A DNA stretch of 21,949 nucleotides. It comes from DATKZH01 sp964475955. GTDB lineage: Bacteria > Planctomycetota > Planctomycetia > Pirellulales > Thermoguttaceae. A program made the position numbers and the translations under genes. How positions within the stretch are numbered: position 1 is the stretch's first letter; every line of letters begins with the position of its first letter. The notes under the pieces are model-generated. The model had not been told where the DNA came from. It made no database searches and worked only from the letters and a program-made list of their open reading frames with translations. The stretch covers positions 1 to 21,949 of the forward strand of contig CAYYZY010000132.1 in the NCBI GenBank assembly GCA_964475955.1, given 5' to 3'. This document shows, one piece after another, positions 1-8,303 of the stretch.

Positions 1-248
1 CGACGTCACGCTGGAGTGAGGCCCTGACGAGAGCCGCGCGCTCGGACCGCCCGTTCTCCCACCGCTTGCCGGACCGGGTTCGCGCAGGTCGGCGGGTGCG
101 TGGTGCGCATATCCGGTGCGCGGATATCCTGCGCGTCGAAGTTCTGGATGAGTTCGGCGTGACGCGACCCGGGGCACGAACGAATCAGGGCGCCCACGTC
201 GTGCCCTTCTCATCGTGAGGCGGGGCCCACGTCCCGCCTTCGAGAGGT

Positions 249-297
249 AACGGGCTCCCACCTGTTCTGGGCATTCCGGGACGGGGCGGAGCCCGTT
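249..297. repeat. Inverted repeat, 10-bp arms
   Basis: AACGGGCTCC at 249-258 is the exact reverse complement of GGAGCCCGTT at 288-297, with 29 bases between. It is one of several unrelated palindromes in the gaps of this window and looks like a dispersed intergenic repeat rather than a terminator, since no T-run follows. Confidence 0.6.
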
Positions 298-423
298 GCT
301 ACAAAGGCTGTCCCCAAAGGCGCTGGGTGCCACTTGCCCCATCACCCAACCGGCCGGCCGGCCAACCGAGCGGGGCGGAAATCCGCCGCAATTCGGCCAA
401 CCGAGATTGTTCATACGACGTTT

Positions 424-491
424 GTAGTGACCGCATTCATGCGGTCTGAAGTGGCTCCGCTCTGACGGGACCCGATGAATCGGGTCACTAC
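424..491. repeat. Compound palindromic repeat (two mini-hairpins inside an outer stem)
   Basis: The outer arms GTAGTGACC (424-432) and GGTCACTAC (483-491) are perfect complements. Two further perfect hairpins lie inside: CCGCAT/ATGCGG (431-436 with 439-444) and CCCGAT/ATCGGG (471-476 with 479-484), each with a two-base loop. The nested symmetrical design is typical of REP/MITE-like dispersed repeats. It sits about 150 bases before the permease start and could also fold in the transcript. Confidence 0.7.
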
Positions 492-640
492 GAGCCCATA
501 TGACTAATCCGGGCCAAGCCCAGGCGGCCAGGAGCCGATGTTTCCGTTTTTGCCATTTGCACAATTGGCCGATTGGCCTACAACGCAGGCGCGGTTGCGG
601 TCGATACAAGAACGGCGTAGGGAAGCCGGGAGAACAGATA

Positions 641-1834
641 GTGAACAGAGAACTGAAGATTTTCGCGGCCATGGTGGGGGTCTTTCTCGTCGCCTATTTC
701 TTGCCGCTCGGCAGTCCGCGGGTGGCCAAGGCGGTCGTGGAGGCGTTTCTCCTCCTTCAGTGGTACGCGCAGAACCACACGCTCGCCTGCGTGGTCCCCG
801 CCCTGTTCATCGCCGGGGCCATCACCACGTTCCTCTCCAAGGCGGCGGTGCTCAAACATCTGGGACCCAAAGCGAACAAGGCCGAGGCGTACAGCGTGGC
901 CTCCGTGTCGGGCACCGTGCTGGCGGTCTGCTCGTGCAGCGTGCTGCCGATGTTTGCCGGCATCTATCGCGTGGGGGCGGGGGCCGGCGGCCTGCTTTCT
1001 CTACGCCGGCCCGGCGATCAACGTGCTGGCCGTCTTTCTCATCGCCCGGGTGCTCGGCTTCGAGCTGGGCGTCGCCCGGGTGATCGGGGCCATCGTGTTT
1101 GGGATCATCATCGGCCTTCTGATGGCGGTGATCTTTCGGCGCAGCGAGCAGTCGCGCTCGGCGGCGAGCATGCAGATGCCCGATCCGCCGGCCTCGAAGC
1201 GCCCTCTGTGGCAGAGCGCCTCGCTCTTGGCGGCGATGATCGCCTTCCTGGCGTTCAGCGACTGGTTCAACCCGAACGACAAGCACGTCGAGCTGGCCGA
1301 CGGCACGCGGTTCGAGGCCGTGCTCCAGGATGACTACCTCAACGCGTACGATCTGCGGCTGAAGGGCGCCGTCCTGGGGCACGGCGCGGGCGAGGTGGTC
1401 CGGCTGCCGAAATCGGAAATCGCTTCGATCGAGGACATCGACACCTGGGTCACGCGCATCCACCACGTTCGCTGGTACCTCGCCGGGCTGATGGGCCTCG
1501 CCGTGGCGGCCATGAGCCTGGCCTGGCTGAACAAGGCGGAATTCATGGAGTGGATGGGCAACACGTGGACGTTCACCAAGCTGCTCATCCCGCTCTTGTT
1601 CGGGGGGGTGTTCATCGTGGGCTTCCTGGGGGCCCTGCTCCCGGAGGAACAGGTGGCGGCCCTGGTGGGCAACAACGGCTTCGCGGCGAAACTGGTCGCT
1701 TCGGTGATCGGCTGCCTGTTCTATTTCGCCACCTTGACGGAGATCCCGATCCTCGAGGCCCTGATGAAGAACGGGATGGCTTCGGGCCCGGCACTGGCCC
1801 TGCTGCTGGCCGGCCCGGCGCTGTCGATCCCCGG
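641..1834 (+). pseudogene. YraQ/DUF318-type permease (arsenic/metalloid-associated), frameshifted and 3'-truncated
   Basis: A GTG start at 641 follows GGGAG by eight bases and gives Val-Asn-Arg-Glu-Leu, then a membrane segment. The family signatures are clear: a Cys-Ser-Cys-Ser-Val-Leu-Pro motif near 930-950, FLYAGPAINVL near 1000-1030, and a late EIPILEALMKNGM segment followed by LLAGPALS. Between them is a soluble insert of about 80 residues (about 1265-1470). Reading jumps from the frame of 641 to the frame of 954 at about 975-1000, in the G-rich stretch coding the conserved Gly-Ala-Gly before FLYAGP. Reading then stops matching the family just after Ser-Ile-Pro-Gly at 1835. Members normally have one more conserved block and two helices. 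Known relatives are inner-membrane permeases encoded with arsenic resistance genes; the substrate here is inference. It cannot yield an intact protein as read. Confidence 0.8.
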
Positions 1835-2175
1835 ATGCAGAAGCGGGTCGACGCGATGGGCATCTGGGGGCGCTGTTGTTGGGCGTGGTCTTCGCCCTGT
1901 CGTTCTGCCCCACCTCCGCCGCCCTGTTCTTCGGGAGCCTGATCCCGCTGTCGCTCGGCGCCAACTCGACCATCACGCTGCCGGTCGTCTACGGGATCGG
2001 CACGGCCGTGCCCGTGTCGGTCTTCGCCGTGCTGATCGCCGTGAGCGCCCAGTCGGTAGGCAAGGCGTTCAACGTGCTGTCGAAGCTCGAGTGGTGGGCG
2101 AGGATGATCACGGGCGGCCTCTTCGTGGCGGCGGGCATTTACTTCGCGTTGAAGTACATCTTCGAGGTGATCTGA
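1835..2175 (+). pseudogene. C-terminal half of an ArsG/CcdA-like transporter, fused to the permease remnant
   Basis: From 1835 one frame gives Met-Gln-Lys-Arg-Val-Asp-Ala-Met-Gly-Ile-Trp-Gly. After the G5 run at 1866-1870 the match continues in a different frame as ALLLGVVFALSFCPTSAALF through to the stop at 2173-2175. The FCPTSA motif and four predicted helices match the second repeat of CcdA-like membrane proteins annotated as ArsG-family aromatic arsenical efflux permeases. The first half, with its own Cys-Pro motif, is absent. In intact operons a DUF318 permease, a small thioredoxin-like protein and ArsG follow one another, so this piece looks like what is left after loss of the middle of such an operon. 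One extra G at 1866-1870 would restore the second frame. Confidence 0.72.
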
Positions 2176-2179
2176 ACTC

Positions 2180-3073
2180 TCACTCCTTCTTCAGCCGGTA
2201 CACCTCGACGCGGTCGGCCGTGAACAGCGGCACGTAGAGGAGCATTCGCTCGCGGTCGAGCCCGATGTCGGCAGGCGTGGTCGTCTCCAGGAGCGTGGCC
2301 ACCGACTTCTCCTTCACGCCGATCACCGACACCTTGTTGCCCGAGAAGTCGGAAACGAGGAGCGTGTCGTCGTCGAGCACTTCGATGCCGTCCAGCGCGG
2401 TGAAGTGGGAGGCCAGCCCGAACGGCTGCGGGGCCCCGTGGCGCGCCGGATCGAGGCGGTAGACATCGTGCTCGGTCCAGCTCACGGCGTACATCTTTCC
2501 GCCGTGGAGGGTGATGCCGTTGACCCCCGGCGGCGCGGGGATCACGCAGTGCTCGCCCGTGGCCAGTCGGTGGACGAGCCCCGTGGCCGTGTCGGACAGG
2601 TAGACGGCCTTCCCGTCGGTCGCCATGTCGTTGAGCCGCTGGGCGCCGCGCACCCGGGTGACGATGCCGGGCCGATCGCGGGCCAGATCGAAATAGACCA
2701 TCGTGCGGAGGTCGGCCACGCGGAGTTGGCCCGGGAGGATGCAGAGCCCCTTGGGTGCGTTGAGCGTGCCGAGGCGGCGTCCGCGTTTGGTCTTCTCGCG
2801 CCACTTGAGCACGTCGATCTCGCCGCCGGGCTTCAGGCGCGAGAGGAACCCCTTGCCGTCCAGGTCCCAGGGGCCCCGCCCGGGGGAATCGCCGGCCACC
2901 ACGTTCGACACGTACGCCGTCCCCGAATCGGGGGCGACGGCCACCGACTCGGGCGTCTGGAATCCCTCGACGACGGCGATTCGTTCGGCGGTCCACTCGG
3001 CGCGGGCATCGCCCGCCGGGCCCGCGCCTCCGGCCACCAGGCAGCAGGCCGCAGCGCACGTCACTCGAAACAT
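2180..3073 (-). CDS. Secreted SMP-30/NHL-type beta-propeller protein
   Basis: 297 aa. ATG at 3071-3073 is chosen because a hydrophobic signal peptide (Ala/Cys-rich, ending about Ala-Arg-Ala near residue 22) follows at once and GAGGGG lies just upstream; the longer upstream frame is not protein-like. The remainder is a run of about 40-residue repeats with patterns such as PESVAV, APKGLCI, NDMATDG, VNGITLHGG, LDGIEVL and PADIGLD, each ending in a hydrophobic strand. This is typical of six-bladed SMP-30/gluconolactonase and NHL propellers. A metal-binding lactonase active site cannot be confirmed, so it may be a binding protein rather than an enzyme. It converges on the broken transporter locus with only four bases between stops. 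Confidence 0.75.
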   Translation of the reverse strand: MFRVTCAAACCLVAGGAGPAGDARAEWTAERIAVVEGFQTPESVAVAPDSGTAYVSNVVAGDSPGRGPWDLDGKGFLSRLKPGGEIDVLKWREKTKRGRRLGTLNAPKGLCILPGQLRVADLRTMVYFDLARDRPGIVTRVRGAQRLNDMATDGKAVYLSDTATGLVHRLATGEHCVIPAPPGVNGITLHGGKMYAVSWTEHDVYRLDPARHGAPQPFGLASHFTALDGIEVLDDDTLLVSDFSGNKVSVIGVKEKSVATLLETTTPADIGLDRERMLLYVPLFTADRVEVYRLKKE

Positions 3074-3522
3074 GACACCCCTCTTGCTTCGCTCAACCGT
3101 CGGGTGTTCCTCCGTCGTGAATTCCCAACCACAGGGTGGATCCTTGCCACCATCATAGCGCCCGGTGCCGGCCAATTCAAACCCGTAACCCCGGCCCGAG
3201 CCGGAGAGCGGGGGGCGAGACTGTCGTGAGGCGCCCGGCGCGGAGACAACGTAAGACGTTGTGGCTGGGAGAGTTGCGTCCGGCTGCGCCCGCTCCGCGC
3301 AGGAGCGCCCCGGTGCGGGGCGTTGCGCCGGGTGGGACGGCGTCGTGTCGTGCCAGGGCCGGGCGGGACGCATCGGCAAGGCGCGGCATCGCGGCGGCGG
3401 CTCCAACGCGCCGCGCGCTCACCGATACAGCAGGCCCGCCATGTGGTGGAAGTACCCTTCCTTACGGCGACACGTCGTGGGCGTAGCCGTGGAAGGTTGC
3501 CGACGAACGGCCACCCGGGCAG
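3074..3522. other. Intergenic region, no supported gene
   Basis: GC-rich stretch between the propeller gene and the Gfo/Idh/MocA remnant. Frames are open on both strands but rich in Arg, Ala and Pro, as expected from unselected GC-rich DNA. On the minus strand a short run ending Tyr-Phe-His-His-Met-Ala-Gly-Leu-Leu-Tyr-Arg-stop (about 3455-3419) looks protein-like but cannot be extended upstream in frame. Confidence 0.45.
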
Positions 3523-4240
3523 TCAGCCGGGATACGGGTGTTTCCAGGGATCGCGGTACTCGCGCTTGAGCAGCGCGGCGGCCGGGGGATTGTCGGGGAT
3601 CCGTTCCTTCTCGGCGTCCCAGGTGACGACGGAGCCGCTCTCGTAGGCGATCATGCCGAGCTGCACCGTGGCCGTGGAGCGGTAGCCCTTCTCGATGGGG
3701 CAGGCGCGCGGCGCGCGCGCACGGCTTCGAGAAAGTCGGCCATGTGGTTCAGTCCGAGGTCGGTCTTGGCCTCGTGCTCCTCGCGCTGTTTGCCCTTCCC
3801 CCTGGGAATCACCACCCACTTCCGGTCGCTGGAGAAGATGGTCGCCTCGTCGCCGAAGAAGAAGATGCCGTTATTGACTTCGGGGGCGTACTCCTGGGCG
3901 CCCCAGAGGCGATGCCGCCAGACGACCGGGCAGCGGTCGAACTCGAAGTGGACGGTGAGCGTGTCGGGCGTGGTGATCTTGTCGTCGAGATAGTAGAGGC
4001 CGCCGGCGGCCGTAATCTCGCGCGGCATGCCCAGGCCGAGCACCATGCGCGTCGAGTCGATCAAGTGAATGCCCCAGTCGACCAGGTGGCCGTGGCCGGT
4101 CGTCTTCTCCAGGCGCCAGTTGTGGTGCCCGACCTGCGGGCTGTAGGGGATTTTGGGGGACGGGCCGCACCAGAGGTCCCAGTCGAGCGAAGGGGGCGGC
4201 GGCTGCGGCGTCGGGTCCTTGGTGCCGGCGCGGTAGTGGA
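3523..4240 (-). pseudogene. Gfo/Idh/MocA-family oxidoreductase, 5'-truncated and frameshifted
   Basis: Only the C-terminal two thirds remain. Reading leftward from 4240 gives VHYRAGTKDPTP, then DWDLWCGPSPKIPYSP, HHNWRLEKTTGHGHLVDWGI (Gly-His-xx-Asp-like motif) and HLIDSTRMVLGLGMP. These belong to the secreted Gfo/Idh/MocA proteins common in planctomycetes. The N-terminal Rossmann domain and Glu-Lys-Pro motif are missing because homology ends exactly where the transposase reading frame begins. A second lesion lies at about 3697-3712, in the GCGCGC-rich sequence after MADFLEAVRARR. One missing base there shifts the normal continuation CPIEKGYRSTATVQLGMIAYES into another frame, which runs to the stop at 3523. 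Not expected to be functional. Confidence 0.8.
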
Positions 4241-5722
4241 CACGAATCGGACCACGTGCTGAACGTCGCCTACAACGCCTTGTGCGGCGGCCGGTGCCTG
4301 GAGGACATCGAGCTGCGTCGCAACGACGAGACGTTTCTCGACGCGTTGGGCGCCCAACGCGTCCCCGACCCGACCACCGAAGGCGATTTTTGCCGCCGGT
4401 TCACGTCGGCCGAACCGATCCGCCAACTGGAGGAGGCGATCGACGAGGCGCGGCTGGCGGTGTGGGCCAGGCAGCCGCGGGAGTTCTTCGCGCAGGCGAC
4501 CATCGACATGGACGGCCACCTGGTCGGAACCACGGGGGAGTGCAAACAGGGGATGGACATCGCCTACAACGGCACATGGGGCTATCACCCGTTGATCGTG
4601 TCGCTGGCCAACACGGGCGAGGTGTTGAACATTCTCAACCGGCCGGGGAATCGTCCCAGCCACGAAGGGGCGGCCGCCCAGTGCGATCGGGCCATCGCCT
4701 TGTGTCGTCGGGCGGGCTTTGGGCGGATCGGGCTGCGTGGCGACACCGACTTCAGCCAGATGGAGCGTCTGGACGGCTGGGACGCGGACGGCGTCGCGTT
4801 CCACTTCGGCTACGACGCGAAGGCGAACCTGCAAGCAATCGCGGAAAACCTCCCGAAAACGCGCTGGAAGAAGCTCACGCGCCCGCCGCGTTGGGAGGCG
4901 CAAACTGAGGGGCGGAGCCGGCCCGACCGCGTGAAGCAGCGGATCGTGCGCCAGCGCGGCTTCGACGTACTGAACCTCCAAAGCGAGGAAGTGGCCGAGT
5001 TCGACTACCCGCCGAGCAAGTGCAAGAAGGCGTACCGGATGGTGGTGGTGCGTAAAAACATCAGCCATGAAAAGGGGGAGCAACGGCTGTTCGACGAGGT
5101 GCGTTACTTCTTCTACATCACCAACGACCGCCGGCGCACGCCCGCGGAGGTCGTCTTCTGGTGCAACGGGCGTTGCCACCAGGAGAACCTGATCGAGCAG
5201 CTCAAGAACGGGCCGCGGGCGATGCGTGCTCCGCTGGACAACCCGTTCTCGAACGGGGCGTACATGGTGATGACCGCTCTGGCGTGGAACCTGAAGGCGT
5301 GGTGCGCGTTGTGGCTTCCGGAGCGGGGGCGTTGGGCGTCAAAGCACCAGGCAGAGAAGCGTGAGCTGCTGACGATGGACTTTCGCACGTTCGTCGACGC
5401 GATGATCAAGATCCCCTGCCAGATCGTTCGCACCGACAGGCGTCTGGTCTACCGGCTGCTGGGGTGGAACCGGTGGCTGGGCGTGTTCCGCCGGCTGGTG
5501 GTCGCGTTGCGTTGTTGACCGGAATCCCCCTGAAGCCGGAGTCCGGACGCTCCGGTCCCGCCGCCACCCCCTGAGCCAACGCGCTGGAAGGCCCCCTAAT
5601 TGAAGCACCCCAACCCGGCACTTTCCCCTCCCGGCCCTCTCGCGCCGCCCGCCCAGCGTACGCCCTCCGCCCGAACGCCCCCAATCACCCCCAAACCGCA
5701 CACAGGCTTCGCTTGTTTAGGG
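4241..5722 (+). mobile_element. IS1380-family insertion sequence, left end missing
   Basis: The transposase and its 3' flank are present. The left terminal repeat and the beginning of the gene are absent, because at 4240/4241 the sequence passes directly from a Gfo/Idh/MocA gene to the transposase frame. The right boundary is estimated at about 5722: on the complementary strand CCCTAAACAAGCGAAGCC starts there, resembling IS1380-type ends. Without a left end, neither the terminal repeat pairing nor a target duplication can be shown. About 200 bases between transposase stop and right end have no gene. Confidence 0.6.
4256..5518 (+). CDS. IS1380-family DDE transposase, N-terminally truncated
   Basis: 420 aa from the first possible GTG. 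In-frame homology extends five codons further upstream (His-Glu-Ser-Asp-His at 4241-4255), so the true start has been lost. Typical IS1380 features are present: NALCGGRCLEDIELRRND near the start, first Asp in Thr-Ile-Asp-Met-Asp-Gly (residue 84 or 86), ECKQGMDIAYNGTWGYHPL, second Asp in Arg-Gly-Asp-Thr-Asp-Phe (163), FDYPPSKCKKAYRMVVVRKN, and the catalytic Glu in Cys-His-Gln-Glu-Asn-Leu (310). The DDE triad is therefore complete, but the missing N-terminal segment and left end mean the copy is probably immobile on its own. It is divergent from the Gfo/Idh/MocA fragment, and both genes lose their 5' ends at the same position. Confidence 0.88.
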   Translation: MLNVAYNALCGGRCLEDIELRRNDETFLDALGAQRVPDPTTEGDFCRRFTSAEPIRQLEEAIDEARLAVWARQPREFFAQATIDMDGHLVGTTGECKQGMDIAYNGTWGYHPLIVSLANTGEVLNILNRPGNRPSHEGAAAQCDRAIALCRRAGFGRIGLRGDTDFSQMERLDGWDADGVAFHFGYDAKANLQAIAENLPKTRWKKLTRPPRWEAQTEGRSRPDRVKQRIVRQRGFDVLNLQSEEVAEFDYPPSKCKKAYRMVVVRKNISHEKGEQRLFDEVRYFFYITNDRRRTPAEVVFWCNGRCHQENLIEQLKNGPRAMRAPLDNPFSNGAYMVMTALAWNLKAWCALWLPERGRWASKHQAEKRELLTMDFRTFVDAMIKIPCQIVRTDRRLVYRLLGWNRWLGVFRRLVVALRC

Positions 5723-5738
5723 TCTAGTACCTCGCGAC

Positions 5739-5760
5739 GCGGCCGCAGCCACGCGGCCGC
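5739..5760 (-). terminator. GC-rich hairpin after the SPFH operon
   Basis: GCGGCCGC occurs at 5739-5746 and 5753-5760; the octamer is its own reverse complement, so the copies form a perfect 8-bp stem with a six-base loop. It lies six bases past the stop codon of the last operon gene, where a terminator is expected, but there is no T-run on the minus strand, so it may instead be a 3'-end stabilising hairpin. Confidence 0.45.
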
Positions 5761-5766
5761 TGCGCG

Positions 5767-6258
5767 TCATTCAGTCGGTTCGTCCTGCTCTTCCGCGTCC
5801 GCCGGCTCCTCGTACACCGGCGTGCCGTAGGGGATCGGCGGCTTGAACACCCGGGCCTTGTCGATCGAGGCGATGGCCCAGCCGCCGCCGATGGGGGCGA
5901 AGAGCATCCGCTGGGTCTCGTTGCGGTCGGCGAAGGCGAGTGTGACGTCCAGCGCGATCATGCCCGGCGGGGCGTCGTCGAGCCGCTCGGTGGCGTGACC
6001 CGTCGCGCCGGCCGTCGACCGCCGAAGGCTCCGGCGAAACGCCTCGGGGCCCGACTGGCTTCGCGCGTGTTCGAGCGACTCGCGCAGCTCGCCGGTCACC
6101 AGGCGCAGGTACGCGCGGTCGTCGCCCTCGCTCGCCGCGTCGAAGAACGCACGAAACGTCGCTTCCGGCGTCTTGGGCAGGCGGTCGCGGCCGCGCAGGA
6201 CCAACGCCAGCGTCACCAGCAGCGCGACCAGGAGCACATGGGGTAACCACTTCTTCAC
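5767..6258 (-). CDS. Small membrane-anchored protein coupled to HflK
   Basis: 163 aa. One N-terminal hydrophobic segment (about residues 5-21, preceded by Lys-Lys) is followed by a soluble domain beginning TPEATFRAFFDAASEGD. That phrase resembles the first helix of NTF2-like/DUF4878-type folds, where a helix and a curved sheet form a small pocket; this assignment is inference. The tail is acidic (Glu-Pro-Ala-Asp-Ala-Glu-Glu). Its ATG overlaps the stop of the HflK-like gene by four bases (ATGA at 6255-6258), implying translational coupling and a shared role. Topology predicts a short cytoplasmic tail and an extracytoplasmic domain, the same side as most of HflK/HflC in known systems. No enzyme motif is visible. 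Confidence 0.78.
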   Translation of the reverse strand: MKKWLPHVLLVALLVTLALVLRGRDRLPKTPEATFRAFFDAASEGDDRAYLRLVTGELRESLEHARSQSGPEAFRRSLRRSTAGATGHATERLDDAPPGMIALDVTLAFADRNETQRMLFAPIGGGWAIASIDKARVFKPPIPYGTPVYEEPADAEEQDEPTE

Positions 6259-7205
6259 TCGTCGGCCTCGATCAATCCCAGGTCCACGGCGCCGGTGGCT
6301 TGATCGTCGAGCACGATCTTCTTCAGCCGCGGCAACACCTTTTCGAGGGTCTCGAGCGTGAGCCGCTTGGCCGTCAGCCGGCGGTCTCTGGAGAACTCCC
6401 GGGCCATCTTCTCGAACCGCGCGGCGTCGCCCCGGGCCCGCTCGACCAGTTCGTTGCGGTAGCCTTCCGCCTCGATCAGTATGCGTTGTGCCTCGCCCCG
6501 CGCTTCGGGGAGGACGCGCCCGGCGTAGCCGTGCGCTTCGTTGACGGTCCGCTCGGCGTCGCCGCGCGCGGCGGTGACGTCGCGGAAGGCCTCGGCGACT
6601 TGCTCGGGCGGCGTCACCGCTTCCAGGGAGACGGAGGTCACCTCCACGCCCGCCCCGTAGCGCGCAAGCACCTCCTGGGCGGCCCGCTTCACTTCCTCCT
6701 GGATCGCCAAACGCTCGACGGTGAGCACGTCGTCGACGTTCATCGACGCAACCAGCGACGTGAGCGCGCTGGCCGCCACGTTGCTCACCAGCGCGTCGAC
6801 CTCGGTCGCCCCGAATAGGTACTGCTCGGGATCGGCGATGCGATACTGCACGACCGCCGAGATGGCGATCAGGTTGTGATCAGCGGTGACCCACTCCGCC
6901 TCCTGCGGCTCGACCCGGCGAGCCAGCGACCGCTCGGCCAGGCTCATCCCCACACCGGCCCGCTTCGGCTGGTAGACCTTCAGCCGCCTCACCCGGTCGA
7001 TTCCGTACGGCAACCCGAAGTGCAGCCCGGGAAGCTGAAGCTCCCCAAACGCCCGGCCGCAGCGCTGCACCACCGCCCGCTCTTCGGTCCCCACGGTGTA
7101 GACGCCGGTGAGCGCGTAGGCCGCCACGATCCACGGCACCAGCGCGAGCCAGCTCGCGCGTCGCTTCGAGGCTTGCGGCGGGGTAGGGTGATACGCTCGG
7201 TGCAC
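6255..7205 (-). CDS. hflK: HflK-like SPFH/Band 7 membrane protein
   Basis: 316 aa. GTG start at 7203-7205 with CCGGAG seven bases upstream. One transmembrane helix (about residues 18-36) is followed by VYTVGTEERAVVQRCGR, the standard entrance to the SPFH domain, then LPGLHFGLPYGIDRV and an ISAVVQYRIADPEQYLF strand. The late part is Ala/Glu/Arg-rich helix (about residues 205-275, RGDAERTVNEAHGYAGR, EARGEAQRILIEAEGY), as in the HflK coiled coil, and ends in a short Asp/Glu tail. HflK and HflC form a large cage around the FtsH protease in proteobacteria and tune its access to membrane substrates. Thirteen bases separate it from the upstream HflC-like gene. A general SPFH protein of other function is possible. 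Confidence 0.87.
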   Translation of the reverse strand: MHRAYHPTPPQASKRRASWLALVPWIVAAYALTGVYTVGTEERAVVQRCGRAFGELQLPGLHFGLPYGIDRVRRLKVYQPKRAGVGMSLAERSLARRVEPQEAEWVTADHNLIAISAVVQYRIADPEQYLFGATEVDALVSNVAASALTSLVASMNVDDVLTVERLAIQEEVKRAAQEVLARYGAGVEVTSVSLEAVTPPEQVAEAFRDVTAARGDAERTVNEAHGYAGRVLPEARGEAQRILIEAEGYRNELVERARGDAARFEKMAREFSRDRRLTAKRLTLETLEKVLPRLKKIVLDDQATGAVDLGLIEADE

Positions 7206-7218
7206 GGGGCGGCTCCGG

Positions 7219-8184
7219 CTACTCGGGCTTGGGCGAGGGCTTCGCCGGATCGGCGTCGGGCGGGGACGGCGGGCTCGGCGGCTCGGCCCGTTCGGGCGCG
7301 AGCATCGGGCGCTGCATCAGGTACTTCAGCAAGTCGGAATCGGACGACAGGAGCACGGTCGTCTTCTCGTCGAGGAACTTGTCGTAGGCCTCCAGCGAGC
7401 GGAGCAACTCGTAGAACTGCGGGTCCTGCTTGTGGGCCTGGGTGTAGATGCGCGTGGCCTCGGCCTCGGCCTCGCCGCGGGTGCGCTCGGCGTCGGCGTA
7501 GGCCTTGGCGAGGATTACCGTCCGCTCCTTGTCGGCCTCGGCCCGGATTTGCAGGGCCTTCTCTTCCCCCTCGGCCCGCAGTTGCCCGGCGATGCGCTGG
7601 CGTTCGGCGCGCATCCGGTTGAATACGCTCTCGCGCACCTGCGAGGGCAGGCCGATGCGCTTCAAACGGACGTCGACGATCTCGATGCCGTAGGCCGGGC
7701 GGGCGTTCTCGCGGCACGCTTCGGTCACGTCGCCGAGGAGCTGGTCGAGCCGGTGGACTTCCGGATCGGCGGAGACGAGCGTTTCGAGTTCGTTCCGGCC
7801 GACCTCCGCGGCCAGTTCGGCCCAGACCACGTCGTGCAGGAGCTGCTCGGCGCCGATGAAATTGCCCGCCGTTTCCAGAAACCGGCGCGGGTGGTCGACG
7901 CGCCAGCAGACGAAGACGTCGAGATCGACGTTCTTCTTCTCCTTGGCCAGGAACTCCGACGGTCGCGGATCGTAGATCTGGAGCCGGCGGTCGACGCGCA
8001 GGGCCGACTGGTAGGGCGCCTTGAAGTGCAGGCCCGACTGCCGGACCGTGTCGTTCAACGTGCGGACCGGGTCGCCGAATTGCGTGACGATGACCGTCTC
8101 CGTCTCATCGACGAAGAGCACGCTCCGATACGCCGCCACGGCCACCAGAAGGAGCAGGGCGGTCAGGAGTAGGTTGCGCTTCAT
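7219..8184 (-). CDS. hflC: HflC-like SPFH/Band 7 membrane protein
   Basis: 321 aa. ATG at 8182-8184 with AAGGGA upstream. An N-terminal helix (about residues 4-21) leads into FVDETETVIVTQFGDPVRT, SGLHFKAPYQSALRVDRRLQ and DVFVCWRVDHPRRFLE. The region around residues 190-255 matches HflC closely: RMRAERQRIAGQLRAEGEE, then KALQIRAEADKERTVILAKA, then EAEAEATRIYTQAHKQDPQFY and FLRSLEAY-like sequence. After SSDSDLLKYL comes a Pro/Ser/Lys tail of about 35 residues not typical of HflC. Gene order here is HflC then HflK, the reverse of Escherichia coli. The gap to the upstream ATPase-SPFH gene is 145 bases and filled by repeats, so shared transcription is likely but not certain. Confidence 0.9.
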   Translation of the reverse strand: MKRNLLLTALLLLVAVAAYRSVLFVDETETVIVTQFGDPVRTLNDTVRQSGLHFKAPYQSALRVDRRLQIYDPRPSEFLAKEKKNVDLDVFVCWRVDHPRRFLETAGNFIGAEQLLHDVVWAELAAEVGRNELETLVSADPEVHRLDQLLGDVTEACRENARPAYGIEIVDVRLKRIGLPSQVRESVFNRMRAERQRIAGQLRAEGEEKALQIRAEADKERTVILAKAYADAERTRGEAEAEATRIYTQAHKQDPQFYELLRSLEAYDKFLDEKTTVLLSSDSDLLKYLMQRPMLAPERAEPPSPPSPPDADPAKPSPKPE

Positions 8185-8224
8185 CGGCTATCGGTTCCCT
8201 TGCGGTTCTGTTGAACGTTGGGAC

Positions 8225-8254
8225 GTGAGGGGGTGACAGGGTGAGGGGGTGACA
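8225..8254. repeat. Direct repeat of a 14-bp G-rich unit
   Basis: GTGAGGGGGTGACA occurs at 8225-8238 and again at 8241-8254, separated by GG, with a degenerate third copy (AGGTGACGG) after it. It lies in the gap between the ATPase-SPFH and HflC-like genes, within 50 bases of the HflC-like start. Confidence 0.75.
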
Positions 8255-8303
8255 AGGTGACGGACAAAGCCGGTTGGCCGCTGTACTCCTTTTCGAGCCC
8301 GTA

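Larger units (their letters stand above)
1..640. other. Intergenic region, no convincing gene
   Basis: No open frame here looks like a real protein. The first bases could be the tail of an upstream plus-strand gene, because one frame reads Asp-Val-Thr-Leu-Glu then stop at 2-19, but five residues cannot be assigned. Another frame stays open from base 3 to about 210 without recognisable motifs. The rest holds two palindromic repeats (249-297 and 424-491, listed separately) and the ribosome binding site of the broken permease (GGGAG at about 628-632). Confidence 0.5.

Noticed and set aside
6..197. 63-codon minus-strand frame at the left edge
   Set aside because: No recognisable sequence, no ribosome binding site and random-like composition.
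954..2237. Reading the central permease frame through to 2237 as one intact protein
   Set aside because: After about 1835 this frame gives Arg/Gly-rich sequence, while conserved ArsG/CcdA helices appear in another frame; it also overlaps the propeller gene's end.
3419..3486. Protein-like minus-strand run ending Tyr-Phe-His-His-Met-Ala-Gly-Leu-Leu-Tyr-Arg-stop
   Set aside because: Too short, and the frame upstream turns into low-complexity Arg/Pro sequence; it could be a gene scrap but cannot be supported.
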